From Clavelina lepadiformis (taxonomy: Eukaryota; Chordata; Ascidiacea; Aplousobranchia; Clavelinidae), in the NCBI RefSeq assembly GCF_947623445.1, contig NC_135240.1:22134001-22198000 (forward strand): a DNA stretch of 64,000 nt, in the 5' to 3' direction. A program made the position numbers and the translations under genes. Below, piece by piece: positions 25,036-38,100 of the stretch. The notes beneath the pieces are model-generated. The model saw only the letters and a list, made by a program, of their open reading frames with translations. It did no database searches and was not told where the DNA came from. How positions within the stretch are numbered: the first letter of the stretch is position 1; each line of letters starts with the position of its first letter.

Positions 25036-25761
25036 TCATTTACAGACAAAAGAAGCCTTTAAATTTCCTAGTGAACCACCAGCTATTTTAAAAGCCCATC
25101 CCATAACAAGAATAAGTGAAACATAAGATACAATTAATGAAACATAAATTGAGTGCGGCAGAGTATTTAACAAAGTTAAGCACGAAACCAGCATATGCAT
25201 TAAAATTACAATGGCAATAGGGGCCAATTTCCTTTTCTTGTAAGCATTAAATATAATCACATTCCAAAAGGTATTTAGTAAAATGAAAGAACTTGCTAAG
25301 AAAGACGATACAAGGAAAAAGTTAGGCGAGGCTCCAGTAATGCCAACATTTCCTGGTCCAATTGAATTTGATAAAACATTTATAACAGAAAATAAACCAC
25401 TCATTAAGCCAAATCCAAAGCCAGAAACATAAGACAATTTGTGGCTTGCTATTGATCTTCGTTCTTCCTCTGACAGAGCATCTTCAAGGCCTGTTTCAGC
25501 TTTATTCATAAGCTTGAATAACGCAAATCTCATCAGCTCTTGAAATATGACGCTGAATACCAATGAAAAGGCTAGTTCTTCTCTCAATGGAACTACAGCC
25601 AACCATAGCAGGGCAGAAAACAGTAACGACAGTAACCAGAAAAATGCACCCACCACAAGAAGAATTATTCGGAGTGGGAACTTCATAACAGTAAACACAA
25701 ATAAGGCCAGTGATGGCCCAAATGCAACAAACATACAACCAAAGAAGACCATTAACGGCAT
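25036..25761 (-). CDS. APH1: Gamma-secretase subunit APH-1
   Basis: Multi-pass membrane scaffold of gamma-secretase, the intramembrane protease that cleaves Notch and APP-type substrates. The 241-aa single exon has about seven hydrophobic segments. It begins MPLMVFFGCMFVAFGPSLAL, matching the family N terminus (VFFGCTFVAFGPA in vertebrates). The glycine zipper GxxxGxxxG that packs TM4 is intact at Gly114, Gly118 and Gly122. The two conserved membrane histidines are present at His189 (ILMHMLVS) and His203 (LPHSIY). The C-terminal WAFKIAGGSLGNLKASFVCK matches the family signature. Slightly shorter than vertebrate APH1A/B (about 250-265 aa). Just upstream of the ATG is AAATCAG, a possible splice or trans-splice acceptor. 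Confidence 0.95.
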   Translation of the reverse strand: MPLMVFFGCMFVAFGPSLALFVFTVMKFPLRIILLVVGAFFWLLSLLFSALLWLAVVPLREELAFSLVFSVIFQELMRFALFKLMNKAETGLEDALSEEERRSIASHKLSYVSGFGFGLMSGLFSVINVLSNSIGPGNVGITGASPNFFLVSSFLASSFILLNTFWNVIIFNAYKKRKLAPIAIVILMHMLVSCLTLLNTLPHSIYVSLIVSYVSLILVMGWAFKIAGGSLGNLKASFVCK

Positions 25762-26142
25762 CTTGGTTATTTCACTGATTTCTTATTAATGATATACTGA
25801 AATAAATATTATAAATAAATTGGTTATAAGTATATCAAAATACTTTGTCTCTTATATTAATTTCATACTTAACATAGGATTAACGGTACCAAAAAGTGTT
25901 AATTGTGTAGATAAATACGGGAATGCCAATTAACTAATTATGATACCCATAAGACAGTAGCCAAATGGTCGAGTAAGAGGGGTGGCCGCGTTTGTGGATT
26001 TCACACCAGAGCAGGACTTCACCATTATAGATGAGACCTTAGTATAGCACGTATGCATTAAGCATTATGTTGTTTCAAAGAAATCACAACATGATAGTTT
26101 TGAAACACACGTAATACAGTAATAAGAGCAATGATACATACT

Positions 26143-26632
26143 CAGAGGTGGGCAGTCGATACTTGTTAAAGTATCGTCGGTAACGGTACATATACTTGGC
26201 AAAAAATGTACCAACGGTTCCGAAATTCGACAATATTTAAAAAAAATAGTTCGATACTTCGCCGGTCCTCGGTACTTTTTGTGCAAAAGATGTTTCTGCA
26301 AATGCAATGTTTGTTACTATTATACCCTCAGTATAGGTTACTCCAAGTCAAAACATGTGTGACGTTAATCGTTTAATCGCAATTTTACTTCACATTTCTA
26401 GATTAAAAAAGATCAACATATGGTAAAATTAGTATTAAGGATTAATTAATGTGTATTTTGAAAACATACTTGTTAAAATTTTGAAATTATCATGCGAAAA
26501 AATACAGACTACTGTGACCAACAGAAATTTTTGAAAAAAGTAATTGGGTTCTTTTGCCGATGGTACCGGTATTGAAAAAGTGCCGCGGTACAGTAATTCG
26601 GTACTATAGTACGGTGGTACTCCCCACCTAAG
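26143..26632. mobile_element. hAT-type MITE, 490 bp
   Basis: Begins CAGAGGTGGGCAGT and ends ACTCCCCACCTAAG (inverted, imperfect). Flanking 8-mers TACATACT (26135-26142) and CACATACT (26633-26640) agree at seven of eight positions. Internal palindromic GGTAC-rich sequence (GGTACCGG, CCGCGGTAC). No coding capacity. Confidence 0.75.
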
Positions 26633-27665
26633 CACATACTATAATAAATTAAAAATATTATTACATAATAAATGCATCTAATATTTATTAGATAGAATCT
26701 TTGATAAAGGCTGGTTTCAGCGCAACTGTTGAGGTTTCACACAGTCTGTTTTCAATCTTGTACACAAAAAAACATTTGGTTTTGCACTTACATACTAGCT
26801 CTGAAAACAGCAGAAGAAGGGTTGCATCTTTTTCTAACAAAAACATTTAATTTCATTCAAGCATCAAATGAATGATATATAATTCATAAAAATTTGTGGA
26901 AGTAAACAATAAACAGACAAACAAGCCATACAAGTCAACGAACTACGGGCAAGTTTATGCACAATGTTGGTGTATTCTTCTTGGAGCACAGGATAACAAC
27001 AAAACAAAATATGTTTTAATATAACGGTGCAATGATTTCAATTCTCTGAGTCCAAATAGCCTACATCATTTCACACTAAATTTTTCTCATTCTAGATAAA
27101 AACTAACTTGAATGCAAACTTTTCTCAATTATAAAATGTCTCCAAATGTCCAATGGGATTTTCAACAATGCAAAGGTTTCAGAGCAGTACACACTGCCTC
27201 TAACTACTACGCCATACCACAGAGCCAATTGCTGTCAACCAGTAAAAAAGACTGCTACACAGCGTACGTAGCCTAGTCAGTAAAAAATTTTCGTGTTTGT
27301 TGGTCGTTTGAAAAGGTAGGTGTTTAAATTAGTTGCAAATCAGCGATAGTTAGCTGAGAAGTTTACATTTCATCAGCAGTATGCTCAAAAAATTTCGTTC
27401 ACTCATTCATAATTATTTTTCGCCATACATTTATGTGGAGGACGGAAACTTAGACAATTACTAGTTACCAAAACTTGTGCTGACCCATAAAATTAAAATG
27501 AGCGTTGAAGACTGCGATCATTTCAGTGCACCTAACGCGTGCATAATACAACCAACGATGATACAACAGTTGGAATACGGATGTTAATCAAAGATTTTCT
27601 TCTAGATTAATAAACTAAATTGAAGTATTTAATTAATGATTCATAATTCAAAGGGAACTGGTACC

Positions 27666-27775
27666 GGTTTGGTGGCCGTGCTAAGCTTCTATCCTTGTAG
27701 CACCACTGAAATTAACTTCTTTTACGTTTTAAGCCCACGGGGCTTTGTTTGACGCTTTTTTCGTTAATTGATTGT
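27666..27775 (+). repeat. Copy B of the dispersed A-box-like module
   Basis: Ordered blocks GGTTTGGTGGCCGTGCTAAG, TTGTAGCACCACT, TTTTAAGCCC-ACG-GGGCTTTG hairpin, CTTTTTTC and GTTAATTG match 1625-1735 and, more loosely, 55840-55940. Confidence 0.4.
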
Positions 27776-28820
27776 TTGCAACAAAATTTCTTGTTTGATC
27801 AGTTTACAGTGAGGTTAGCACCATACTTTTCGATCCCTACGGTCGATGGCGACACATAAACGATACGATTCTAGAAAAGCTTTTAACTAATAATCGGGTG
27901 ATTCTGACTCAAGTTTTCAGGTTTGCTAGGATCGTTTGGGTGACTCGGAAACCATAGGCCAGTGGTTTTCAATCTTTATGGTTCGTGGGCCGTGGCCCAC
28001 TTATAGTGACCTTCAAAATTCGTGGTTCCTGCTCAACAATAAAAAATGTAGATTGTTTATTACAAAACACCTTTTTCTTTACTACTGCATTTGCAAAGTA
28101 GCCTTCGCGCCGCTAATTTTACACAACAAACACAAAAACGTGAGAAACTTGTGTCCTGCTTTCCCTCGTTTTCCCCTACTACTGCACACATAATGGCTTG
28201 CGGCCCCCTTTCGAGAAATCCTGCCGAGAGCGGTCTTATAGTAGTGTGCGGTAAATCATACCACTTTTGGCTGAAAAAGGTGTATAGTGTTGTTTCCAGT
28301 GATAAAATTTTTTGGCTTACTGCTATTTAAACATATTTATGAATTAAGCTACAGTTTTAAAAGCTCACGTTTGGTAATTATTTCGGTTAATCAGGTAAGA
28401 CGACCTTAGGCCACTGCGTTGGGTCCCACGCTGTGCTGCTGCTTAGTACCAAAAGAAAAATTCAGCTGTTGTCTTGTGCAAATCACAAGGTTAGTCCTCA
28501 ATTTCTTTTCGAAAGGGAATATTTTGGTGAAAAATTTCACAAACTGTTTAAGTAAGGCTCAACTAAATGGTCCAAGTGAACACTGTATATTTTGGAGATA
28601 TTTTACCTGTTGATTTTACTTTGATTAAACAACCACGCCTCATTTACCATTGAAATGAATTGACAATTAAATTCTTAGTTTGTTTTAAAAATTTGGAATT
28701 TTTTCTTTACCTATTTAACTTATATATCTTGATTTAAATAGTCTTAGCTGCTACTGTGTTATTTTTGCATATTTATTTGGTGCTAATTTGTTAAAATCTT
28801 ACTCAATCTGTACGTTCACC

Positions 28821-31800
28821 ATGTCTGATACAAGTTCAACAAGTGATAGGTTGCTCGATGGTGCTTTAAGCAACATAAACAAAATGTCAGATTATATCAA
28901 AACTGGACGTCAAGAGGTGTTGGAAGTTGGAGTGGAGCTATTGGACAACAAAAGTAAGCCAATACAAAAAGTTTCTTTAACCTGGAATGTCATATTTTGT
29001 AAATAGTTCTAACAAGATTTTAATTGTGCTTTAACCATAAGGCTAGTCTAAGCCATAAGCATGTAACTGATCCTGATTTTGTTTATGTTAATAATAAATT
29101 TGCTGTTGACAACACTGAATTTATTAAAATGCATTTGGTCTAGATTGTGGAAAGCATTAATTACACTATGTTACACAATTTTTGTTTGGCTACTTTTTTA
29201 ATGCCCCTTTATGTATTTCTGGGTGCTAAGTTCAAAAATCCAGTTAGTTTTTTCATACCGTCGTTACTTTTTGAGATTTCAAACTTTTTGTTTTATCTGA
29301 TGTAGCTGTAAGTGGCAAATTGTGTTCTACTCTTGCAATAGATTTTAACTCCACATCAAGGTTCTGTTCGGTTTATTAAACACAAAAGCCAGTTTAAAAA
29401 CGTTACTAAGGAAAGCTTGAAGATAAATGTAACGTTGTTTTTTCAAACAGTAAGAATCATTCAAAAATGTACTTTTGAGTGAGCCTTTCTTTTATGACCA
29501 CTCCTGTCTTGCCTTACCAAAGACCAAATGTAGTCTCCCATCATTGCACTGTCCCAGCGGCCTTTATATAGGTTTTCCATTGGCTCAATATCCTGGTGAA
29601 ATCTCTCACCATGCTTCTCACTGAAATCAACAAGATTTTCTTGAAAAAAAATCCAGATAGAAACATAAAAAATGAAGTTTGGCAGACATACGGCAACCCA
29701 TGTTTGGTTAACTTTTGATAAGTTTTTCCACCAACTCTTTTTAATTTCAGTCCCTTTTATTTTCCAAAAATCCATCAACCACACCTCGAAATGCTTGCCA
29801 CGCTTGTTTTTCTGTTTTATTCATTTTTTCTTCCAAGCTTTTACACTTAAACATTGCGCTTATCTGGGGACCAACAAACACTCCTCCTATTATTTTGGTA
29901 ACTGATAGTCTGGGAAACATTGAACGGATTTCTTGAAAAACTTGTCCTTGATAATCCAAAGCTTTGACAAACTGTTTTACCAGACCTAATTCGATATGAA
30001 GTGGAGGCAGAAAAACATTTTTCCAGCTTACAAAAGGCTCCCTAATAACGTTGTACATTCCTGGGGTTAGTTTTTCCCCTGTCGGCCAGTGAATTTTATC
30101 ATGGTGCTCACTGTCAGCTCTACTATTTCACAAGTACAAAAAGTATTTTGTGTAACCACCCTGCAGACCAAGCAAAAATCCCAACATTTTAAAGTTTTTA
30201 AAGTCACCACCAACATACCACTTAAACTGAGCGTAACTGATTTTAATGAGCAGTTGCTTGACGTTTTTTTTATTCTTTTTTCATCTGTAATGAATAAGCA
30301 AGTAGAATTGATGGATATATGTTGCCATTGTGAAGTAACACTGCTTTACAACTTTTGGTAGAACTGTCAATGAAAAGCCGCCACTGAGTAGGATCATGAT
30401 CTATTCCAACAACACTAAACAGGCCTTCCACATCTTTGCAATAGCAAAGGTCTTCAATAACATCAAAGTAGACAGAAAACTCCAAGTGCCTATTCCTGTT
30501 GGCAGTACTCTTAAAGTCATCACTCCCACATGCCTATTCACTTCCTCAAGTAAATAGGATACCTATTTACAACATGATAATGCTGATAGACACAGATCAT
30601 AGCAATCATAACCGCATAAAAGACCTACAGATAACAGAAAATCACAAAAAACGAGATTCATTGTATCTTGATAACGATCGATGATAGAAAAAAAAAGTGA
30701 TAGCATTTTTAGAATCAGCGCTTCAAAGTCATACAGACACAGTTAAAAAATATAGCCAAACAAACTTTTTTTAAATTTTGTTACGTAGTGTTATTTGTGT
30801 GCACTATGCATAAACTGATTTTCTTAAAATTGACTTTTTAAAATGTGATTATGAAGGCCAAAGAGTGGTGTATTATGTTATTGTAACTTGATAATTATTT
30901 TATTTCAGTTTAACCTTTCTTTTCACCGAAACCTAAATTGATTGTTTAAATTTGTTTGCAGTTGAAAATCCTGGAATTGGTGACCTGCAGAATTGCATAA
31001 TGGAACTCATCAAAGCTGAACAAAGAGTTAAAGCTTTTACCAGATCTGTAAATGATTTAAAATCGCGATGGCAGAATGGTGACCTTGATGACTCTACAGA
31101 TGTTGTACAGGTTTGTTTTTGTCACAAGTTTTCTTTACTGTGTTAATTAATGTATGAAATAGAGATGGGTGATTCAGAAAACCAAATCCTTATCCAACTT
31201 GGATCCTAAAACTTTTTGAATCCAAACTTTCAGTTAAAACTGATTAATAGGATTTGGTTTCGCTCTGGTGAACATGCTCTTTGTTCTTGACATGCTGTAA
31301 TCACTATAAAGTTCAAGGTCACGGAAGGCCACAGACAAAATATGATTATTAATATAATAAACTAATGGTTATTTTTGTTACCACACATATGATGGAGATC
31401 AATCATTTTCTTTAATATTGTTAAAGTAATGTTAATTTTAGCTTAAATCAAATCAAATTGAGTTTGTTCAGCACAGTAAGTACTTATCAATTAGTGGGAT
31501 TTTTTCAATCATGGACTTTTTAAGTAGCAATTTTTTGCACAACTTGGCCAACAATGCCACGTTAATTTCTATCTTTAGTGTCACCGGTCTAGTGATTTTC
31601 ATTATTGCTTGCTATGGTCGTTTGTATAAAATGAGCTAGTAGTATGTCACGTGTACATGTAATAATAATGCCTATTTTGCATAAAAAACTGCGCTTCATC
31701 TGATTTGCTCTGTTTAGTAAATATCGTAACTTACTAAAAAACATCTTTTTATTACAAACAACAAGCAGCAGAAGTGTGCTTTAATGGGAAGAGTAAATAA

Positions 31801-33400
31801 ACAGTTTTTTAAACAGTTTGAAATAAATAATCATCACATGGATAAATAATCACATGAAGTTGCTAAACACATATAAACTTTGGTAAGCTGACTTTGGGTT
31901 TAACTGGTTTTATCTAAATTTGCAAACACTGAGACATTTTATACCTGTACCCATACCTGACTTGGATTCGATGTGACTATTCTGGAGTAAAATTGGAATA
32001 CCGTAGTAATTTATTTTGTATTGTCCATACCTAGCATAAATCTTAGGTATCAGGGCATGCAAAACAGTGTTGTATATATGTTTTTTTAGGCATGGTTAGA
32101 TATCTTCTACATACAAATGCATATGTTTGAAAGGTTCTACAGCACGATCTACAAGCTCAAGAAGAGGCAAATGTTGATGTAAACAATATTTGGGATCATG
32201 AATTTATGGTTGCCTTTGTAGACCAAATGAAAGAAATAGATGGTGGTAAGTTAATAAGTTATTTCTGACTAAAGTCTTGTTGTTGTTTCTTGTTGCTCAA
32301 ATCAAGGTGTGGAGCCCATGAAAGCCAAAAAGTCTTTCATGCTCAATTGCCAAACGCAACATAAAATTCACTTGCAATTGTAAAAACATTATTTACAAAA
32401 CTGCATAAACAACACGCATCATAAAGAAACAGAAAAAAAACAACAAAAAAGGAAAAAAACTTTGCTAAATTGGAACATGCTTTGGCCAGCAAGTATATAT
32501 TTAAGAACCTTAAAATGTTAACGAACCATTACTATTACTCAAACATAACTGTAGTTTGCACCAACTCAGTCTTTATGTTTGCAGTCATTTTTAAGCTAAC
32601 ATTACAGCATGTGCATTCAAGCCAATTTCCCTTAAAAAAACAGTACAGTCATATGGTGTTCTTCAACTCAGGCGTTTCACTGAACACAGGACCAAACTCC
32701 AGCACGTCAGCAAACGATATGGACATGCAGATGACTCAGGCTGAGATGTCTGTCAAATGTCCTATTACACAGGTAAAATTCTTCCTAAATTTTCTCATAC
32801 TGTGGCGTATTCAAAAACTTTTATTGGTTCAACATTGGTTCTCTGATGCAGAGTGACATGGTTGATCCTGTTAAAGATAAAACATGCAATCATAGCTTTG
32901 AGAAAGAAGCAATCACGGCTCATATCAAGCAATGTCAAAAGCGAAGAAAAGCTGCCAAGTAACATGAACCATCTTGTGGTTGTCTTTGTTTTAAGAGCTC
33001 ATGGCATTTAATCAGTTTAATTTAAGATTTTGGCTTTAGACCTTCTGTCTGCAGTACCAAGACTACCAACCTGTAGGTTATTTACCATACCAATACTAAA
33101 TATTCCTTTATCTTGGTCAGGTGTCCATACCCTGGGTGCACTAACATCATTTTGGCTGGAAATCTCGAGGCGAATGTTGCTATTCAGAGGGCTTTACAAC
33201 GTAGAAAAGTAGCAAGCTAAGAATTTGGATGACTTCAGTTCTCTTTAAATGTGGTGTTCTTGACAGAAATGCCCATTTTCACAGTGTGAAGTTGTGCTGG
33301 CTACTTGCAGCCAATATTATTTTCACGTTTACAAGTGTATGTCCATCCATTTAATCCAGTGTTGCACGCTCCCATTTTCTATTAATGACCAATGTGTTTT
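28821..33400 (+). CDS. NSMCE2: E3 SUMO-protein ligase NSMCE2 (MMS21), 3' end unresolved
   Basis: SUMO ligase subunit of the SMC5/6 DNA-repair complex. In-phase exons: 28821-28953, 30962-31110, 32134-32245, 32672-32772, 32852 onward. The N-terminal half is helical, as expected for the SMC5-binding part. The SP-RING follows: KCPITQ, DPVKDKTCNHSFEKEAITAHI, QKRRKAAK. Reading straight on stops at 32960-32962 (201 aa), which would lack the last two zinc ligands. An exon starting at 33267 after TTGACAG encodes KCPFSQCEVV, aligning with the CPQIGC of vertebrate NSMCE2. The obvious donor (AA|GTAACA at 32959) is two bases out of phase with it. Either the junction is non-standard, or a base is missing or polymorphic here, or the gene truly ends early. 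The end coordinate is therefore approximate. Intron 1 holds a broken transposable-element ORF. Confidence 0.82.
29461..30485 (-). pseudogene. Broken ORF of a dispersed, probably transposable-element-derived protein family
   Basis: Lies antisense in NSMCE2 intron 1. Three minus-strand stretches in order resemble one protein: an N-terminal part with DPTQWRLFIDSS and KAVLLHNGNIYPS, a middle part with FLPPLHIELGLVKQFVKAL and GVFVGPQI, and a C-terminal part with EKHGERFHQDIEPMENLYKG and GRWDSAMMGDYIW. From memory this protein type recurs in many copies in insect and cnidarian genomes and appears to be mobile-element cargo; the element class is not known to me. The copy is broken into several pieces and is a fossil. 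Confidence 0.55.
31150..32133. other. NSMCE2 intron 2, possible hAT relic
   Basis: No gene. GAGATGGGTGATTC at 31162 and GTCCATACCTAG near 32022 could be decayed ends of one element, but duplications were not matched. Confidence 0.25.
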
Positions 33401-35171
33401 TATTTTTTTGTAAGTTTCAAAGCAGTGCAATATTGACACTTACAGCGGTGATCACAGCTGCATTTTATGACCTACAGTTTTGGTACTACGTAGCCAAGTA
33501 TAGACATTGTTTGATACTAATTACACAAATACTTGGTGTTTGTTTCATAACGCTGCTATTTGGTGTATAGTGTTTTTATACAACATCTTCAATACATGGT
33601 AAAATTTTCGGTCTAAATATTTGAGGTGACTTTACTCGTTATGTGCACATACACATCTCTTTCCTGCCTTTGGATTCAGACATGTAGTGCGCTATTTTTA
33701 GTTTTATGCAAAATTCATGAAGAGAGATATTGCATCATGTTTAGTTCAAAGCTTGGTGACAGTCCAGCTCAAATAATCGAGAAGATTATACAGGTCATTA
33801 TGAAAACTGTTGAGACCGAGTTTCAATTCGAATGCAATCATGCAAAGTATCTCAGCTATATGAAAGTAATTTTGAAGAATAAATGATAAATATTAACTGG
33901 ATCTTCTAAATTACTTTAGTGAAGCTGCATGTGCGTTGCACTCACAAGTGGTCAGACATGTAGGTCAAACATTGGCAGGTTCATATGCCATACCTCCTAC
34001 ATAATTCGATTTTTCCTGGGTAAGAAACACTCTCTCAATTTCGGCACTACCTTAATTATGATTTTCCTCATGTTTAAATTCATGCTGAAATAGAAAATCG
34101 ACATCGGAGCTTCATCGTATTTCAGAGAAGACGTCTTAGAGGAGTTTTTAGCAATCGTACAACTGCTGGGAGAAGTGTATTAACTCCCAACAGGAGTATT
34201 TTGAAGTACAGATTCATAATTGTCAAATGCTTAATATTGTATTTTTTACGTCCAGATTGAGTTTTGGTTTAAACACCCAAGTTAGGTGTGTCCAATTTGC
34301 ACTGCTCAATTTAAAATATACACCACTCGATCCTCATGTTCACATGGACGTTTATAAAATCCTGACCACTGCACAAAGATCAAAGGCAACATGAAATCGC
34401 AGCTGTTTAATTCAATACAACACAGTTACACGGACAGCCAGAGATTGGATTTTAAATTTTTAGCTGCTGGTTCTACAACGCCTTTTTATTAATAGAAATG
34501 GACGTCAAACAACAAAAGTTTTACCACGAGCAACAATTTGAGAACTAGTTTGTTCACTTTCACCTTTTTGCAAGAACCATCCTACTACTGCAGACAACAC
34601 TAGCTGCAATTAGTACACTGTTTTGTTCCATATAAAAACATATTTAAAATGCACCATGTAAAGAAGAATTGTAAGTTGACTGCTACCATCATAAATACAG
34701 CAGTAAAAAGAGCTGCATTTTACAGCAGTAAAATACTGATAAATTTTTTCCACAATTATGCTTTAGAAATAGCCACCAGTTAAAACACACCGCAAAAATA
34801 ATAGCAACCACTGAAACTATTTTGATTAAACACTGTAAAACGGAAAACTAAACTTGAATAAAAAATTTTAACAAAAACAGGTGATCAAGAGTGGTATTGT
34901 AACATTAGCAAGAACAACAAAAAATATTAAAGCACATTGATTAAAATTCAACGGTAAAAAAATAGACATACTGCTTCCCTACTAATACTAAATGTTATCA
35001 TTTTCTCAGGAAATGTAATACTAACTCAGCTTAATTGAAAACGATTATTTAAACAGCAGTTATCCATAAATATAAGTGAAGCAATTAAACAGAAAACTAA
35101 GAAGCTAAAAAACCTCTCCAAGAAAAAACATAACTGAAACGTTTCTCCAGACAAAGCATAAAAGAACAAGG
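33401..35171. other. Intergenic DNA between convergent NSMCE2 and the death-fold/STAND gene
   Basis: AT-rich. May hold remaining NSMCE2 exon(s), since the vertebrate protein extends about 25 residues beyond the last cysteine; none could be assigned. No repeats recognised. Confidence 0.4.
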
Positions 35172-38100
35172 TCATTTTTCAAGAAAAAGGTTAAGCCATT
35201 TTTGCATTCTGCCCCTCCATTCGAAACTTACTCCTTCAAGATCGAGAGCCTGCTTACATCTTGTTATTGCCCTAGCAATTTCTGCTGGTCTTGAATCTTT
35301 GCATTTTATGCATTCATTTACAGCCATAGCGTAATTATTAACAGCCCAAGCAAAAGAATTTGGTCGCCAATCTCGCAGGTCAGCCATATTATTCGAATCT
35401 GAATGAAATGCCATTTTATATGTAACAAAGGCATCAGTAAAATATCCACAAGCAGAAAAAAACTTTGCAGCTTGAATCATGCAGTGGGAAGCCATATCTA
35501 GAGAAGAATTTTCTTCGGCAAGTTTTTGCAATTTCTTACACTCTTCATATGCAGTTGGAGGGAGATCGTTTGGAGTTAAATGCTTCAGCAGTTTTGTATT
35601 GGCCTTGACAATATACTTATAAGCATTTAAGTTGGTATAAGCAGTGCCTTCAACTCTTCTGAATGTGCAATGCTCATAAAATGGGCCTCTTACTTCGAGC
35701 AAATCCTTGCTTTGCCTATGAGCTTCTTTTAAGCGTTGGTTTCTTGACTCCACATTCTCACCTGGTCGATTTTGTAAAAGCCTTGGTACCACTGCATTTG
35801 CAATGGCAATGTATTCATATATTATCCCAATGTTTGATTGTGTTTTCTCTCTTACAGCTTTACACAAATGATGAGTAACTTGTGTATAGTACTCGCACAG
35901 CTCCTGTTGCTCAAGCGACATTTTGTCCTGAACATAAAGGACTTGCCGACCATATGTGTGAAGAATGCTGGCCAAGCGTTCGACGAAGAAAATTTGCCTC
36001 AATTCTTTCTGCTCCAGAAGATTTGCGGTCTTTCTTAAAGATTTTAAAATGGCGTCATCACAAGGGAGTTTATGCGCAATCATTTCTTCGACACTTTTGA
36101 GATCTGCTGAAGCCTCCTTCCTAGAGATTTTTAACGTCTTCATGGAATTTAAAATAAAATGTTCCAGATTCATTTTGTTGAAGACAAATGAAACTTTCAT
36201 GTAATTTTCAAGGTACTCAGCCTTTACATTAGATCCAGCATCCATGCAGGGTTTAGCAAGCTCCTTTGCATGCTTTTCAGCTGAAATCTGCTTTTCAAGA
36301 TTAACTGAAGAGTTTCTATTGAACCACAAGAAACGATTTTTTGAAAAAGCCACTACAATATTCAAAATACTACTTGCTGCAGACAGAAGGACTTCCAACG
36401 CTGCAGAAATGTCAGTATGAATTCTTCCTTGGATTAAAGCTTGCCCAAGTAGCTCACGTATTCGGCAAGTGAGCATGATCATCTTAAAATTATTTTCATC
36501 CATTTTATCTGTATTGCCAGTGACGTCTAAATATTCCGGGAACTTTTCTGTTAATTTATTAAAATGTGGCCTCAAATAAGCCAGCTTAATGTCAGAACTT
36601 CTTTCGGTGTTATCTTTACTTATCATACTAGCTATAGCTTCCAGAGCAATAACAAAATACGATGACATTTCTTTTTTCTCATTCTCTTTCCAAATTGCAT
36701 CAAATAAATGATCTTCTATTGTGATAGCACCATTGGGATAATTGAGAGGTTGCCTATCTTCAAACTGAAACAGCTCTTGTAATCTATATACAACTTCAGA
36801 CGCTTCAAGCTTGTTCCTTTCATAGTTTTCTTTTGGCTTTAGATCTTTGGCATCCTTCCTTATTTGTTGGCATATCTTTCCAATATACAGAAAAGGGATG
36901 TTTTCATGATGAACAAAGTAGAGAACCTTCATGATAGACTGGCAAAGCTGATGTGTTTCAGAAAGCTTGTGTATGACCTGGTTGCCTGCTTCATCAATTT
37001 CATCTGCAGCAGAGGAGATTCCACTAAAAGAACGAAGGTAGATTTTGCTTTTTTCTTGTTTCATTGAGTTTGCAAACTGTTGGAATGTGATCTTGCGTGT
37101 TTTACAGTAAGTCATAGCCAGCAACAGATAACCTGGTCTGCAATTAAAGTGGTTTATCACATAGTTTGCACCTTCCTCAGTGAAAAGTGAGCTATTGGCG
37201 GTTAGTGCATCATCTGCAATATACCTGTAGCACAGAACTGGAGTAGTTTTGATGTCCTTTAAGTAATTATATGCTTCTTGTTCTGTAAATCCAGTCACTC
37301 TATGCAGAACAAACTTTCCCCTACCATAGATTTCGTTTTCATTGTAAAGATATTGCCTATCACCCGCCACAACAATACACTGAATTTGAGCAGATTTTTG
37401 CTCTAATTCTAGAATTGCTTCTGTCATTTCTCGTATCAGTGGTTTATCATTGTCACTGGCATTATCAAAGCCAAAAATTGCGGATATGCCCTTTTCATGC
37501 ATCAATTGGATGAGTTTTTTAACATAAATCTTTTTTCTGTCATCATTAAACAGATTTTGTAGCTCTTCTTGTGTAATGAGATTGGCATCTTGCAACTGGG
37601 TTAAAAGGCATTGCAGTTCTTCCAAAACTACTGACTCCGTTTTCTTACAGTTAATTTGAAATATAACTAAAGACTTGGTTGTAGCTTTTTGATCTAGAAG
37701 CTTGTGCAACAAAACAGTTTTTCCACATAATTTACCACCATGAAGCTGCAGTACAAAATACTTCTGTAATTTATTTTTGCACAGTTGGAACTCTTTTGTA
37801 TCCTGCAATTTTAAAAGTGAAGATATTAATATACAAATGATAATTCTACCTTAACTAACTTTATGTTATAACTAAATCAGTTAATATTATTGTTCTGTGC
37901 TGGGAAAGAAAGGTTCTTTGTTATAACACTTTGCAAGTGGGTTTAAAAATATAAATATAGTACTGGACTGCAAAAGTATTTGGGTATGTACCATGACATC
38001 AACTGGCAACTTGTCATATTTCCAGACATTCTTCTCTCTGGCAGCAGGCATTTTGTTTTTTATTTCACCACCCTCCGTGTATTGCAAACAGCTTTCTGAC

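Larger units (their letters stand above)
25762..28820. other. Intergenic region between divergent APH1 and NSMCE2
   Basis: Holds a hAT-type MITE (26143-26632), copy B of the dispersed A-box-like module (27666-27775) and a left-end fragment of a hAT relic at about 27959-28050 (CAGTGGTTTTCAATC) whose right end was not found. Promoters of both flanking genes should lie here; none was pinpointed. Confidence 0.5.

Noticed and set aside
25965-26040. tRNA-Ser/Leu-like start (TAGCCAAATGGTCGAGTAAG)
   Set aside because: An A-box-like stretch is present but there is no B box and no acceptor-stem pairing, so a tRNA call is not supported.
27936-28613. Open frames around 28 kb and a hAT-like left end
   Set aside because: The frames have no recognisable protein features. 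The hAT end CAGTGGTTTTCAATC lacks a matching right end, so it was kept only as a fragment.
33030-33260. Possible extra NSMCE2 exon after TTTGGCTTTAG
   Set aside because: It keeps phase 2 but hits a stop or leads nowhere, and contributes no zinc ligands.
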